From Sphingobacterium lumbrici (GTDB lineage: Bacteria > Bacteroidota > Bacteroidia > Sphingobacteriales > Sphingobacteriaceae), in contig NZ_SRZY01000031.1 of NCBI RefSeq assembly GCF_006476045.1, positions 62,001 through 126,000 of the forward strand: DNA of 64,000 nt, read 5' to 3'. This document shows, in pieces, positions 53,093 through 62,620 of this stretch. How positions within the stretch are numbered: the first letter of the stretch is position 1; each line of letters begins with the position of its first letter. The notes beneath the pieces are model-generated. The model did no database searches. It saw only the letters and a program-made list of their open reading frames with translations, and was not told where the DNA came from. The translations under genes were made by a program, and so were the position numbers.

Positions 53093-55360
53093 ATGAAGCG
53101 TTGTATATTGATCTTACTCCTGTTAGGAATAGGACAGAGCATATCTGCGCAAACAGTTTTACAAACGAATTATTTTAAAATCGTGATCGACGGGAGGGGC
53201 TATATCACGAGTATGCAGAATATAACCAAACAGCCCTATCGGGAATTTAGTCCGGCGGATAAACCATCACCGCTGATGGTACTTTATAACGCCAAGAAAA
53301 GGATCTATTCCTATCCTGAAAAGGCCAGCTATTCAAAGAGTGAGAAGATTATAACCCTCAGCTATTCCAATGGATCGTCTGCTCGGATTCGGATCGAGCC
53401 GGATGCAAAATATGTTAAGATGAAGCTGTTGTCGCTGACCAATTCTCAGGATATTGAAGCGATTCAATGGGGGTCATATCATACCAATATTACCAACTTG
53501 ATGGGGGAGATCATTGGTGTAAGCCGGGATACCAGCCAAGCGGTTAACTATGCCATTGGTATGCTGGCGCTCAATGACAATACCATTGGCGGCACAGCCG
53601 ATATTCAGGGCGATGCTGCACCATTTCAGTACATCATCCATTCGCCTGATCCGGAGCGTTTCCCTTTACCTAAACACTTGCACGAGGGCCAGGTGTTTAC
53701 ACTTGGAGGTGATGGAATAAGCGATGTAGCTTTCTATGCGCATAAAGAGCCGTATTATCGTATTTTATACGGTAATGCAGCCGAGATAGATAAAAATGGT
53801 CGTATTTCGATCACGTATCAATCGAGAGACAGACGCAGCGAACGCGAAGTCTATTTTTCGTTGATTCCCAACATGCCGGTTAATAAACCTAACCATTTGC
53901 AGGTACAGCCATTGGCGGGAGTAGATTATATCGGATCTTCCATAGCACTATGGGGAAGTCCGGATAGTACTGCTTTGATGGATGTAATTCAGGATATTGT
54001 TTTGAAAGAAGGCCTGCCGTATCCTAAGGTCAATGGCAAGTGGATAAAAGACCCGGCGGCTTACGTACCTGATGTGCTGACAGAAGGAGGGCTGTACGAC
54101 AATATGATTGAGTACGCCCGGCGATTGGGATTTAAAGCGATCAGTCTGTATGACCAGGGATTTGTGCGGGCAGACCGGGGTAATGAGGGCTATTTGGACG
54201 GAAAGAATTTTGAGAAGAAACCCCTTAAGCTGACCAGTGGAAACCTGTCACATAAGGAATATGCCGACCTGGCAAAAAAACACAATATCGTGATTGGAAG
54301 GACTCCGATCACCAACGCTTTGGCCCCCGGTACCAAAGATGCCAGCCCTATTCCAAGCGATAGCCTGTGGTATCAGCAAAAACGCCTGTTGGTCAATAAT
54401 ATCGATGCTACCGATACCTTGATATATGTCAACGATCCGAAGTATCTGGATGAAATCGGCAGCTGGGAAGGTCATGCCAAGAGTTTGAATATGGTAAAAA
54501 TTGGAAAAGAGTTGATCCATTACCTCGGTGTATCCGATTCAGCGCCATATCGATTATTAAATGTAAAAAGAGGTTACTGGAAGACCACAGCTACGGCACA
54601 TCAAGCCATGGATACCATTTATAAACTGCAGGTGACGATAAATTATGGATACGACGGATTGATCCCCAATATGCAATTGCAGGATAAGATTGCGGAGTAT
54701 TATGCAGACGTATGTTACCTGAACGGATTAGGCTACTATGATTTTGATGGACAAGAGTTTCTGTTTAACAATGGTCATGGTTACTATTCTGCAAAACGTT
54801 TCTTTCGAAAGATGTTCGAAAGAGCGAAGCAGCATGGTATAGCAGATATCCGATTTACAGGAGCTACACTTTCAGAAGGATCCTGGCATTATCAGAGTAT
54901 CTGGAATGTGGGAGGCGGTAAGAATCTGTATGATGTAGAGACACGGGAATGGGGAAGTACAACCTCACAGGGTAAGGATCTGAGAGATGTATCCTATGCC
55001 AATTATTATCCGGTAGGCATGGGCGGCAACTTTCCGATAACGGAAAAATCTACTGTAGAAGAGTATGAACATATTCAGGCCATGTCAGTAGGAACAGGAT
55101 CTACTTATAGCCTGAAATTAGATCAGAAGAAAGTAGAAAGTTGTCCGCAAAAAGATGCCATTTTTGATGTCATCCGTACCTGGGAAAATGCACGTGCTGC
55201 CAATGCCTTTCCGAGATGGGTGAAACAACACCTGGTTGATCCGGCACAAAGCTTTAGACTGGAAGAGGTGGACCGGGACAACTGGAATCTTTATCGTATG
55301 AGCGGAGCCGGAGCAAATAAGCAATTGTTGGTCAAATTGAAAAGAGCAAAAGGGTACTAA
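53093..55360 (+). CDS. Exported putative TIM-barrel glycosidase, family unassigned
   Basis: ATG 53093 starts a clean signal peptide (MKRCILILLLLGIGQSISAQ); ATG 53069 is an alternative. The 755-residue protein begins with a beta-sandwich (FKIVIDGRGYITSMQN, IEAIQWGSYHTNI). A barrel follows with GFKAISLYDQGFV, YADLAKKHNIVIGRTPITN, and LNGLGYYDFDGQEF, where D552 is a candidate catalytic Asp; RFTGATLSEGSWHY comes later. An inserted beta-rich stretch at 430-510 interrupts the barrel. The pattern suggests a retaining glycosidase, but I cannot name a family. It lies between the six-hairpin-like enzyme and GH120. Confidence 0.62.
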   Translation: MKRCILILLLLGIGQSISAQTVLQTNYFKIVIDGRGYITSMQNITKQPYREFSPADKPSPLMVLYNAKKRIYSYPEKASYSKSEKIITLSYSNGSSARIRIEPDAKYVKMKLLSLTNSQDIEAIQWGSYHTNITNLMGEIIGVSRDTSQAVNYAIGMLALNDNTIGGTADIQGDAAPFQYIIHSPDPERFPLPKHLHEGQVFTLGGDGISDVAFYAHKEPYYRILYGNAAEIDKNGRISITYQSRDRRSEREVYFSLIPNMPVNKPNHLQVQPLAGVDYIGSSIALWGSPDSTALMDVIQDIVLKEGLPYPKVNGKWIKDPAAYVPDVLTEGGLYDNMIEYARRLGFKAISLYDQGFVRADRGNEGYLDGKNFEKKPLKLTSGNLSHKEYADLAKKHNIVIGRTPITNALAPGTKDASPIPSDSLWYQQKRLLVNNIDATDTLIYVNDPKYLDEIGSWEGHAKSLNMVKIGKELIHYLGVSDSAPYRLLNVKRGYWKTTATAHQAMDTIYKLQVTINYGYDGLIPNMQLQDKIAEYYADVCYLNGLGYYDFDGQEFLFNNGHGYYSAKRFFRKMFERAKQHGIADIRFTGATLSEGSWHYQSIWNVGGGKNLYDVETREWGSTTSQGKDLRDVSYANYYPVGMGGNFPITEKSTVEEYEHIQAMSVGTGSTYSLKLDQKKVESCPQKDAIFDVIRTWENARAANAFPRWVKQHLVDPAQSFRLEEVDRDNWNLYRMSGAGANKQLLVKLKRAKGY

Positions 55361-55388
55361 TATTAATCGGAAATCAAAAATTGTTTAT

Positions 55389-57308
55389 ATGTTGAAATTT
55401 AGTTGCGGATTTATGTTGTTGCTGATTAGTCTGTATGGTACAGCACAAACAAAGTTACAAGGTAAGGAATATCATGTAGCACAGACAGGAAATGATGCAA
55501 ACATGGGGACGCACAGCGAGCCATTGAAGACGATTATGGCAGCAGCTCATCGTGCCATGCCGGGTGATGTCATTACCATTCACGAAGGAGTATATCGTGA
55601 ACGGATCACACCTCCGCGTGGCGGCAACTCTGATGAAGAGCGTATCGTATATAGAGCAGCTCCGGGCGAGAAGATTATCATCAAAGGGTCTGAAGTGGTC
55701 AAAGACTGGAAGTTGGTGAGGGAAGGTGTCTGGGAAACGAGGGTGTCGAATCGTCTTTTTGGTGATTTCAATCCGTTTGCCGACAGGATCCGCGGCGACT
55801 GGTTTTGGCCAACACCCAAAGAAAGAAAATACCATACGGGAGCGGTGTATCTGAATGGACATTGGTTGATGGAGGCTGTAAATAAGGAACAAGTCTTAGC
55901 AAATGGGGATGAAAAAGATCAATTATGGTGGGCGGAAGTAGACACCGGGACAACAACTATTTGGGCGCAATTTAAGGATATCAATCCAAATGAAGAGACC
56001 GTAGAAATAAATGTTCGTCAAACCGTATTCTATCCGGATAAGCCTTTTATAAATTACCTTACTGTCAGTGGTTTGACGATGGAACACGCAGCAACTAATT
56101 GGGCACCCCCGACCGCTGAACAGGTAGGGTTGATCGGAACACATTGGAGTAGAGGTTGGATTATCGAGAACAACGATGTCCGATATTCGAAGTGTGTGGG
56201 CATCACATTAGGTAAATATGGTGATGAGCATGATAATAGAATGACAGAATCTGCCGAAGGATATGTTGGTACCATCAATAGAGCTTTAGCCTTTGGCTGG
56301 AATAAAGGTACTATTGGAGAACATATTGTACGTAACAATACGATTTCGCATTGCGAACAGGCCGGGATTGTGGGCAGTTTGGGCTGTGCATTTAGTACAG
56401 TAGAGCATAATGTGATCCACGATATTCATATCAAGCGTTTGTTTACAGGAGCTGAGATGGCCGGGATCAAATTTCACGGTGCAGTAGATACTAAAATTGC
56501 AGGAAACCGGATTTTCAGGACAGACAAAGCGATATGGCTGGATTGGATGGCTCAGGGAGCTCAGGTGACAAATAATCTCCTGTATGAGAATGATCTGGAC
56601 GTATTTTTAGAAGTTACACATGGGCCCACGTTGCTGGCTAACAATGTGATGCTGTCAAAAACGAGTCTGCTGATGAATGCTAAAGGAACCGCATTTGTTC
56701 ACAACCTGTTTGCAGGTAAAATGAACGTTGTAAGCTACGATAGCCGTTTGACTCCTTATCAGAAGGCGCATTCCACATTTGTAGAGGCGCTGTCTGATAA
56801 TCCCGGAGGTGATATACAGTTTGTAAACAATCTGTTTATACAGGGGGCTGATGTAAGTGACTACAGCAAGGCCTATCTTCCGGTTACATTGGACGGCAAT
56901 GTCTATACAAAAGGAAGTGTCGGTATTTCACTGGACAAATCCAACCAACGAATGGGGGAGATACATGCCGATGCGAAAGAGCGTATGAAAAATTACCAAA
57001 TCCAAGCAGCAGTAGAGAAGAGTGCGCTGTTCGATACCGGGTATGTTGCTATTCCGGTACTCGAAAATACAGCGAACGAGATCTATCTGAGATTGAATCT
57101 TTCCGGCGAGTGGCGCAGAACGAAAAGGAACGTAGTTACTTCAAAAACATTACGTCCGGCACTCATACCTAATCTTTCTTTTGAAAATACCGACGGCTCT
57201 GCTCTTCGTATAGATCTTGACTATTTTGGAAAAAAGCGAAGTTCGTCCAATCCGTCTCCCGGGCCTTTCGAAGAATTAGGGGGGCATAAAAAAAAGGTAT
57301 GGCCTTAG
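55389..57308 (+). CDS. GH120 beta-xylosidase
   Basis: The 639-residue exported protein matches GH120 along its length: YHVAQTGNDANMGTHSEPL, GEKIIIKGSEVVKDW, RLFGDFNPFADRIRGDWF, EHAATNWAPPTAEQ, GLIGTHWSRGWIIE, and a right-handed beta-helix core. The nucleophile IWLDW (D385) and acid/base FLEVTHGP (E408) are 23 residues apart, the same spacing as D382 and E405 in the characterised Thermoanaerobacterium enzyme. GH120 enzymes release xylose from xylo-oligosaccharides. It ties this locus to a xylose-containing glycan and to the xylose isomerase homologue downstream. Confidence 0.9.
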   Translation: MLKFSCGFMLLLISLYGTAQTKLQGKEYHVAQTGNDANMGTHSEPLKTIMAAAHRAMPGDVITIHEGVYRERITPPRGGNSDEERIVYRAAPGEKIIIKGSEVVKDWKLVREGVWETRVSNRLFGDFNPFADRIRGDWFWPTPKERKYHTGAVYLNGHWLMEAVNKEQVLANGDEKDQLWWAEVDTGTTTIWAQFKDINPNEETVEINVRQTVFYPDKPFINYLTVSGLTMEHAATNWAPPTAEQVGLIGTHWSRGWIIENNDVRYSKCVGITLGKYGDEHDNRMTESAEGYVGTINRALAFGWNKGTIGEHIVRNNTISHCEQAGIVGSLGCAFSTVEHNVIHDIHIKRLFTGAEMAGIKFHGAVDTKIAGNRIFRTDKAIWLDWMAQGAQVTNNLLYENDLDVFLEVTHGPTLLANNVMLSKTSLLMNAKGTAFVHNLFAGKMNVVSYDSRLTPYQKAHSTFVEALSDNPGGDIQFVNNLFIQGADVSDYSKAYLPVTLDGNVYTKGSVGISLDKSNQRMGEIHADAKERMKNYQIQAAVEKSALFDTGYVAIPVLENTANEIYLRLNLSGEWRRTKRNVVTSKTLRPALIPNLSFENTDGSALRIDLDYFGKKRSSSNPSPGPFEELGGHKKKVWP

Positions 57309-57426
57309 CCAACGTGTTAGCATAGATATAGTATGCAGGAGATGATGATCGGCAAAAGGATGAAATTAGGATTTGCAGATACAAATTGAAGGTTAGATAG
57401 TGATGTAGAAATATATAAATAGTATC

Positions 57427-60258
57427 ATGAGAAAGAAGATCATATTTTTTGCGGGTATTTTGTTTTTTAATGTACTTGTGTACGGACAAGTCAACACAAA
57501 GTTATTTAATAGAGAGCAAGTGCTTGTCGACAAGGATTGGTTGATATCGGTGTCAAATGCGAAGGCAGAATTGTATAAAACGCATGAAGGTTATCTGGTT
57601 TTTTCCAATGGGTTGGTGAGTCGTACGTTCACGCTACAGTCTAATGTGGCTACCATTGGTCTGGAGGAGATGCGGACGAACACTTCCTTTCTGCGGTCTG
57701 TCCGGCCCGAGGCCAGTGTTACGCTCGATGGTTTTCAGTTTGATGTAGGCGGATTGGAGGGACAAGAAGTACATAATTACCTGTTGAAGGAATGGATCCC
57801 AAATCTGAAAGCCAATCCCGGAGCGTTTAAGATGGTGAAATATCGTATAGAAGAAACGAAGGAACGTTTCTCTTGGATGAAAAGGCAAAGTTGGATGCCC
57901 AAGGATCTGCCATGGCCCCCTCCCGGGAAAGAATTGATATTTACCTATCAGTTGGACGAAGAGGCGATCAAAGCGATGGCAGACCGTAGGCAATGGGATG
58001 GCAACAGGTCTGTGCTGGCCAACGATGACTTTAAAAAGCTTGCCAACGACTGGACCCTGACAGAATCAAAAGCGCATGATAGAAACTCCTTTTTAAACGA
58101 AGGTAAAATTGGTGAGATTATGGCTTTAGCAAATAGTGCGGTATTTGCCGAACGCGACTGGCCTAAAGAGGCAAAAGTCGTTATTGCCAAAGTGAATAAG
58201 GGGACCGATCAGTCGAATGATTGGGGCCCGGGACTGGGACTTGTTATAGGGGGGCGGGTCGTAAAGTTGAACGTAAGATCCGCAGAGGGGAAAGTGGGAT
58301 TCTATGATGGCAAGCAGCAACAGGAGAGCTTAGCTATTGGTCATGCGAATCAAGTGTGGTTAAGATTAGAGCGGAAGGATAAAGTGATTGAAGCTAGTGC
58401 ATCGCTGGATGGTATCGATTGGAAAAAGGTCGGGGTATCGGCCTTGTTCGGGAGTGAGATACCATCGCGTGTACGGGTGGGTAAAATGGATCGGAAAGGG
58501 GGCAAGGGTGACGATCCCAAATTGGGAACCGAAGGACGATCCAATATTGAAAGCTTTCAGCTATTAGGCGACTTTCCTGCACAGTTTTCGGGAGATCTGG
58601 TATCTAAATTGGCTTATCTGAAAAATGTAGAGGTGAATGTTCACTATGAACTGTATGATAATCAACCGGTTTTTAGTAAGTGGATCACCGTCAATAATCA
58701 ATCCGGAAGAGATATTATGCTCAACGCGTTCACCAGTGAGCAATTGGCTGTATTCGAACCCGAAAGTTCTGTCGATCAACTACAGCGGTGGTTGTTGCCT
58801 AATATTACAATCGAAACCGATTATAATTTTGGTGGAATGAGCGAAGAGACTATCTACTTCTCTAGTGTCGCATGGAAAAAGGATCCCTTGTATATGACAC
58901 AGGTAAACTACGAACGGGAAACATTGTGTCTGCTTGAAGTTGCACCAAAAATTGGTCCGCAGCAAGTGATTCCTTCCGGCCAGCGTTTCGATAGTTTCCG
59001 CGTTTGGGAATTGATTAATGACAGTTGGGATCGGGAAAGAAAAGGCTTGGGCTACCGTAGGATGATGCGTTCTATTGCACCTTGGGCAACCGAAAATCCG
59101 ATATTGATGCACGTACGGAGCTCGGATACCGAATCGGTTAAGAAAGCGATAGACCAATCGGCAGAAGTAGGTTTTGAAATGGTGATTATGACATTCTGGA
59201 GCGGATTTAATGCCGAGGATGATTCGCCTGAAAATATAGCGCGTATGAAAGAGCTTGCCGATTACGCCCATAGTAAAAACATCGAATTGGGAGGATATTC
59301 TTTATTGGCCAGCCGTCATATTGATGCCAACAATGATGTTGTATTGCCTGAAGGTAAAACGCCTCGATTCGGACATTCACCCTGTGTGGAAAGTGAATGG
59401 GGACAGGAATACTTCAAGAAGCTCTATAACCTTTATGATAAGACAGGCTTGGGGATATTTGAACATGACGGCTCTTATCCGGGAGACCTGTGTTATTCAA
59501 CCGACCATCCCGGTCATAAGGATGAAAATGATTCGCAGTGGAACCAATTTAAACGGGTTACAGATTTTTATAAATGGTGTCGATCCAAAGGGATCTATCT
59601 GAATATTCCGGATACGTATTTTCTGAACGGCGGAAATAAAGTAGGAATGGGTTATCGGGAGGCCAATTGGTCATTGCCACGGGCGCAGCAGGAGATCATC
59701 GAACGGCAAAATATCTTCGATGGCACTTGGATGAAATCCCCTTCCATGGGATGGATGTTTGTGCCATTGGTTGAATATCAAGGAGGCGGAAAGGAGGCGA
59801 CCATTGAGCCGCTGAAGGATCATTTAGCACATTATGAACAACGAATGGCCAATCTGTTTGGTGCCGGTGTACAGGCATGCTATCGGGGGCCACAATTGTA
59901 CGATACCCCCGAGACCAAAGCAGTGGTGATGAAATGGGTTAATTTCTATAAAAAACACCGTGACGTATTAGATAGCGATATCATTCATCTCAGGCGCCCC
60001 GATGGTTGCGACTACGATGCGATCCTGCATGTGAATCCTACCGGAAATGAAAAAGGCTTGTTAATGGTCTATAATCCATTAAATGAGCCAATTAAAAGAA
60101 AGATTAACGTTAATTTGTATTATACAGGATTGACCGATGCTGTACGTATATCGGAGCAGGGCGGGCAAGAGAAGGAGATGAAAATGAATCGAAGCTATCA
60201 GGTTGAATTTGAGGTGAATATTCCGGCTAAGAGTCAAACTTGGTTTGTAATTAAATAA
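57427..60258 (+). CDS. Putative clan GH-D-like glycosidase with an internal concanavalin-like insertion
   Basis: The 943-residue exported protein is a paralogue of the one at 47781-50750: LVFSNGLVSRTFTLQSNVATIG, SVRPEASVTLDGFQFDVGGL, FEHDGSYPGDLCYSTDHPG (D681 nucleophile candidate), NDSQWNQF and YDTPETKAVVMKW all have counterparts there. It lacks the N-terminal LamG module. Instead about 220 residues (176-397) interrupt the beta-sandwich and contain a concanavalin-like fold (WGPGLGLVIGGRVVKLNVRS, VWLRLERKDKVIEASASLDG, IPSRVRVGKMD). It ends the run of exported enzymes 200 bases before the xylose isomerase homologue. The glycosidase role is inferred. Confidence 0.68.
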   Translation: MRKKIIFFAGILFFNVLVYGQVNTKLFNREQVLVDKDWLISVSNAKAELYKTHEGYLVFSNGLVSRTFTLQSNVATIGLEEMRTNTSFLRSVRPEASVTLDGFQFDVGGLEGQEVHNYLLKEWIPNLKANPGAFKMVKYRIEETKERFSWMKRQSWMPKDLPWPPPGKELIFTYQLDEEAIKAMADRRQWDGNRSVLANDDFKKLANDWTLTESKAHDRNSFLNEGKIGEIMALANSAVFAERDWPKEAKVVIAKVNKGTDQSNDWGPGLGLVIGGRVVKLNVRSAEGKVGFYDGKQQQESLAIGHANQVWLRLERKDKVIEASASLDGIDWKKVGVSALFGSEIPSRVRVGKMDRKGGKGDDPKLGTEGRSNIESFQLLGDFPAQFSGDLVSKLAYLKNVEVNVHYELYDNQPVFSKWITVNNQSGRDIMLNAFTSEQLAVFEPESSVDQLQRWLLPNITIETDYNFGGMSEETIYFSSVAWKKDPLYMTQVNYERETLCLLEVAPKIGPQQVIPSGQRFDSFRVWELINDSWDRERKGLGYRRMMRSIAPWATENPILMHVRSSDTESVKKAIDQSAEVGFEMVIMTFWSGFNAEDDSPENIARMKELADYAHSKNIELGGYSLLASRHIDANNDVVLPEGKTPRFGHSPCVESEWGQEYFKKLYNLYDKTGLGIFEHDGSYPGDLCYSTDHPGHKDENDSQWNQFKRVTDFYKWCRSKGIYLNIPDTYFLNGGNKVGMGYREANWSLPRAQQEIIERQNIFDGTWMKSPSMGWMFVPLVEYQGGGKEATIEPLKDHLAHYEQRMANLFGAGVQACYRGPQLYDTPETKAVVMKWVNFYKKHRDVLDSDIIHLRRPDGCDYDAILHVNPTGNEKGLLMVYNPLNEPIKRKINVNLYYTGLTDAVRISEQGGQEKEMKMNRSYQVEFEVNIPAKSQTWFVIK

Positions 60259-60372
60259 AGATCAGGAAGGATATGCAGAGATCATTCCTTTGCGCCGGAT
60301 ATTCAATCGGTATTCTCCAATTATGGTCATCACCAGAGGCTTTTCATGGATGTTGAACACTTAAAGCTATAT

Positions 60373-60406
60373 CTCCCCTTGTGCCATTAATCGCTCATGA
60401 GGGGAG
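60373..60406 (+). other. Hairpin between the glycosidase and xylose isomerase genes
   Basis: A seven-base stem, CTCCCCT with AGGGGAG, encloses a 20-base loop. There is no T run, so it may be an RNA processing or leader element, not a terminator. Confidence 0.3.
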
Positions 60407-60458
60407 GTATATGCAAGTTGAAAAAGATCTTGGATGATAAACTTTAAATTAAGATAGA

Positions 60459-61787
60459 ATGAAAATTTTGACAGGAAATCAAGTGTACTTTGAAACTGTA
60501 GGACGGGTCGAATTTGAAGGGGTCGAATCAGACAATCCCTTGGCTTTTCGTTGGTACGACCCCACTCGTGTGGTGGCAGGAAAGACTATGGCCGAGCATT
60601 TTAAATTCGCCTGTACATATTGGCATTCTTTCAATGGAAATGGTTCGGATCCTTTTGGCAGCCCTGCGCATTTTTATTCATGGGAGAGGAAAGCTTCAAT
60701 AGTGGAGCGTGCAAAGGAAAAAATGGATAGTGCTTTTGAATTTATGACCAAAATGCAGTTACCCTACTATTGCTTTCATGATATCGACCTGATAGATTAT
60801 ACCGATGATATGCTAGACAACGAACGAAACGTAGAAGAAATCGTTGCCTATGCCAAAGAAAAGCAGGAACAAAGTGGCGTAAAACTATTATGGGGTGCGG
60901 CCAATCTTTTCAGCCATCACCGCTATATGAACGGAGCGTCAACGAATCCGGATTTTCAGGTCGTAGCGTATGCCGGAGCGCAGGTAAAGGTAGCATTGCA
61001 TGCTACTATCGAACTTGGAGGGGAAAACTATGTTTTTGGAGGAGGGAGAGAAGGATATATGTCATTGGTGAATACCAATATGAAACGAGAACGAGCTCAT
61101 TTGGCTCAATTTTTACACATGTCTAAAGACTATGCCCGCAAAAATGGCTTCCAAGGAACATTTTTTATAGAGCCGAAGCCCTTTGACCCCACTAAACATC
61201 AGTATGGTTATGATGCGGAAACAGTAGTCGGTTTTTTAAGAGAGTTCGATTTGCTGGATGATTTTAAACTTAATTTGGTGACCGGCCACGCCACACTCGC
61301 GGGCCATACATTTCAACATGAACTTCAAGTTGCAGCAGATGCAGGCATGTTAGGATCTATAGCCGTTAACCGCAGCGAATATCAAAAAGGTTGGGATACA
61401 GATCAGTTTCCGGCCGATCTCAATGAACTCACTAAGGCTATGCTGACTGTTCTCGAAGCCGGGGGCTTGAACGGAGGAGGAGTTAATTTTGATGCGAAGG
61501 TGAAACATAATGCTACAGACTCGTTAGAATTGTTCTACGCGCATATCGGAGGCATGGATAATTTCGCGCGGGCATTGTTGATTGCAGACCGTATTTTGCA
61601 GCATTCGGACTATAAGAAAATTAGGAACGAACGTTATGTAAGCTTTAATGCAGGAGTTGGATTAGACTTTGAAAAAGACAGATTGTTCCTTGAGGATCTT
61701 TGGGACCATACAATATCCTATGGTACATCGGAGATAAAAAGCAGTCGGCAGGAGTATATGGAAAATCTGATAGCACGTTATCTTTAA
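60459..61787 (+). CDS. xylA: Xylose isomerase homologue lacking two metal ligands
   Basis: The 442-residue cytosolic protein is xylose-isomerase-like throughout: WHSFNGNGSDPFG, CFHDIDLI (H107, D110), FFIEPKP (E238), GHATLAGHTFQHEL, GWDTDQFP (D313, D315), VNFDAKV (D345). Two ligands are changed. Where active enzymes read NIEVNHATLAGH, this reads NLVTGHATLAGH, so the metal-bridging Glu is Val274 (H277 is kept). Where they read GSIDANRGD, this reads GSIAVNRSE, so the Asp ligand is Ala302. The frame is intact and otherwise well conserved. It may act on another sugar, work differently or be inactive. No xylulokinase gene is adjacent. Confidence 0.9.
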   Translation: MKILTGNQVYFETVGRVEFEGVESDNPLAFRWYDPTRVVAGKTMAEHFKFACTYWHSFNGNGSDPFGSPAHFYSWERKASIVERAKEKMDSAFEFMTKMQLPYYCFHDIDLIDYTDDMLDNERNVEEIVAYAKEKQEQSGVKLLWGAANLFSHHRYMNGASTNPDFQVVAYAGAQVKVALHATIELGGENYVFGGGREGYMSLVNTNMKRERAHLAQFLHMSKDYARKNGFQGTFFIEPKPFDPTKHQYGYDAETVVGFLREFDLLDDFKLNLVTGHATLAGHTFQHELQVAADAGMLGSIAVNRSEYQKGWDTDQFPADLNELTKAMLTVLEAGGLNGGGVNFDAKVKHNATDSLELFYAHIGGMDNFARALLIADRILQHSDYKKIRNERYVSFNAGVGLDFEKDRLFLEDLWDHTISYGTSEIKSSRQEYMENLIARYL

Positions 61788-61810
61788 TTTGGTAGTCAGT
61801 TAAAGAGTAG

Positions 61811-61835
61811 AATCAATTTTTTCGTTGATTTTTTT
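61811..61835 (+). terminator. Likely terminator after the xylose isomerase homologue
   Basis: AATCAA and TTGATT form a short stem around an eight-base loop, followed by five T residues. It is weak but well placed, 24 bases after the stop. Confidence 0.45.
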
Positions 61836-61936
61836 ATTCTTCAAAAATAAAATTTAACTTGGGCTGGTTTTAGCCTAATGACTGTATGCCGGGTTTGGTA
61901 TTAGATATTTCCGGTACTGTTTTTTGTTTGAAGAAT

Positions 61937-62512
61937 ATGGATTTTTATAATAAGCTTTCTGATGCGGACTTATCTGTTCTTTTAAAAGAGAATGATGAGC
62001 GCGCATTCACGGAGATTTATGAGCGTTATCATAGCTTATTGTATATTTACGCTCAAAAAAAACTGCATAATAAACTAGAGGCTCAAGACATAGTACAAGA
62101 TGTGTTAGTCACATTATGGAATAAGCGCCTTGATTTTTCGTTAAAAGTGTCTCTGGCTTCTTTTCTTTTTACTGCAGTTAGAAATAAGGCGTTGGATGTA
62201 TTTGCCCACAGGCAGGTAGAAGAAAAGTATATTGTTTCCCTACAAGGTTTTATTGCTTCAAATGTGTCTTCTGATTTCTTGGTTCGTGAAAATGACTTAA
62301 AAGCGTTAATCGAAAGAGAAATTCAGGCCTTACCGCCAAGAATGCGGGAAGTGTTTGAATTGAGTAGGAAAGAAAGGCTTACCAATAAAGAAATTGCTCA
62401 ACTTTTGGATATTTCTCAGCATACCGTCGATACGCAGATCAAGCGGGCATTAAATGTATTGCGTAAGCGTCTGGGCTTTTTCTTATGGCTGATTTATGTT
62501 ATTTTGAACTAG
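61937..62512 (+). CDS. ECF RNA polymerase sigma factor
   Basis: ATG 61937 gives a 191-residue protein in the usual form (DADLSVLLKENDERAFTEIYE). Region 2 (EAQDIVQDVLVTLWNKR, SFLFTAVRNKALDVF) and region 4 (LPPRMREVFELSRKERLTNKE, LLDISQHTVDTQIKRALNVLR) match Bacteroidota ECF sigma factors. The longer upstream frame adds residues with no homology. It is followed by a terminator-like hairpin and then a complete fecR and probable susC, the usual signalling order for TonB-dependent glycan sensing. It differs from the sigma factor at 16867, which lacks this complete partner set. Confidence 0.93.
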   Translation: MDFYNKLSDADLSVLLKENDERAFTEIYERYHSLLYIYAQKKLHNKLEAQDIVQDVLVTLWNKRLDFSLKVSLASFLFTAVRNKALDVFAHRQVEEKYIVSLQGFIASNVSSDFLVRENDLKALIEREIQALPPRMREVFELSRKERLTNKEIAQLLDISQHTVDTQIKRALNVLRKRLGFFLWLIYVILN

Positions 62513-62539
62513 ATTTTTTTGAGTCACTCTCTTTTATAA

Positions 62540-62563
62540 GGCTTTCGTTCGAAGGCTTTTTTT
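62540..62563 (+). terminator. Hairpin with T run between the sigma and fecR genes
   Basis: GGCTTTC and GAAGGC pair around a GTTC loop, followed by seven T residues. It looks like an intrinsic terminator within what is normally one operon. Confidence 0.55.
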
Positions 62564-62591
62564 ATTTTCCTTAATTTTTTTTTAATTCTTG

Positions 62592-62620
62592 TACCCGACT
62601 GCTATATGCTTTCCCGTCTT
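62592..62620 (+). promoter_or_regulatory. Possible ECF-type promoter before fecR
   Basis: GTACCC at 62592-62597 and CCGTCTT at 62614-62620, sixteen bases apart, lie 35 bases before the fecR start and after the hairpin. The second box shares CGTCTT with sites A-C, but the first box differs, as expected for a different sigma factor. Only one example is seen. Confidence 0.3.

Noticed and set aside
55730..55757. CTGGGA-N15-TCGTCTT inside the GH120 gene
   Set aside because: It lies within a coding region with an imperfect first box and no gene start nearby; probably codon-driven.
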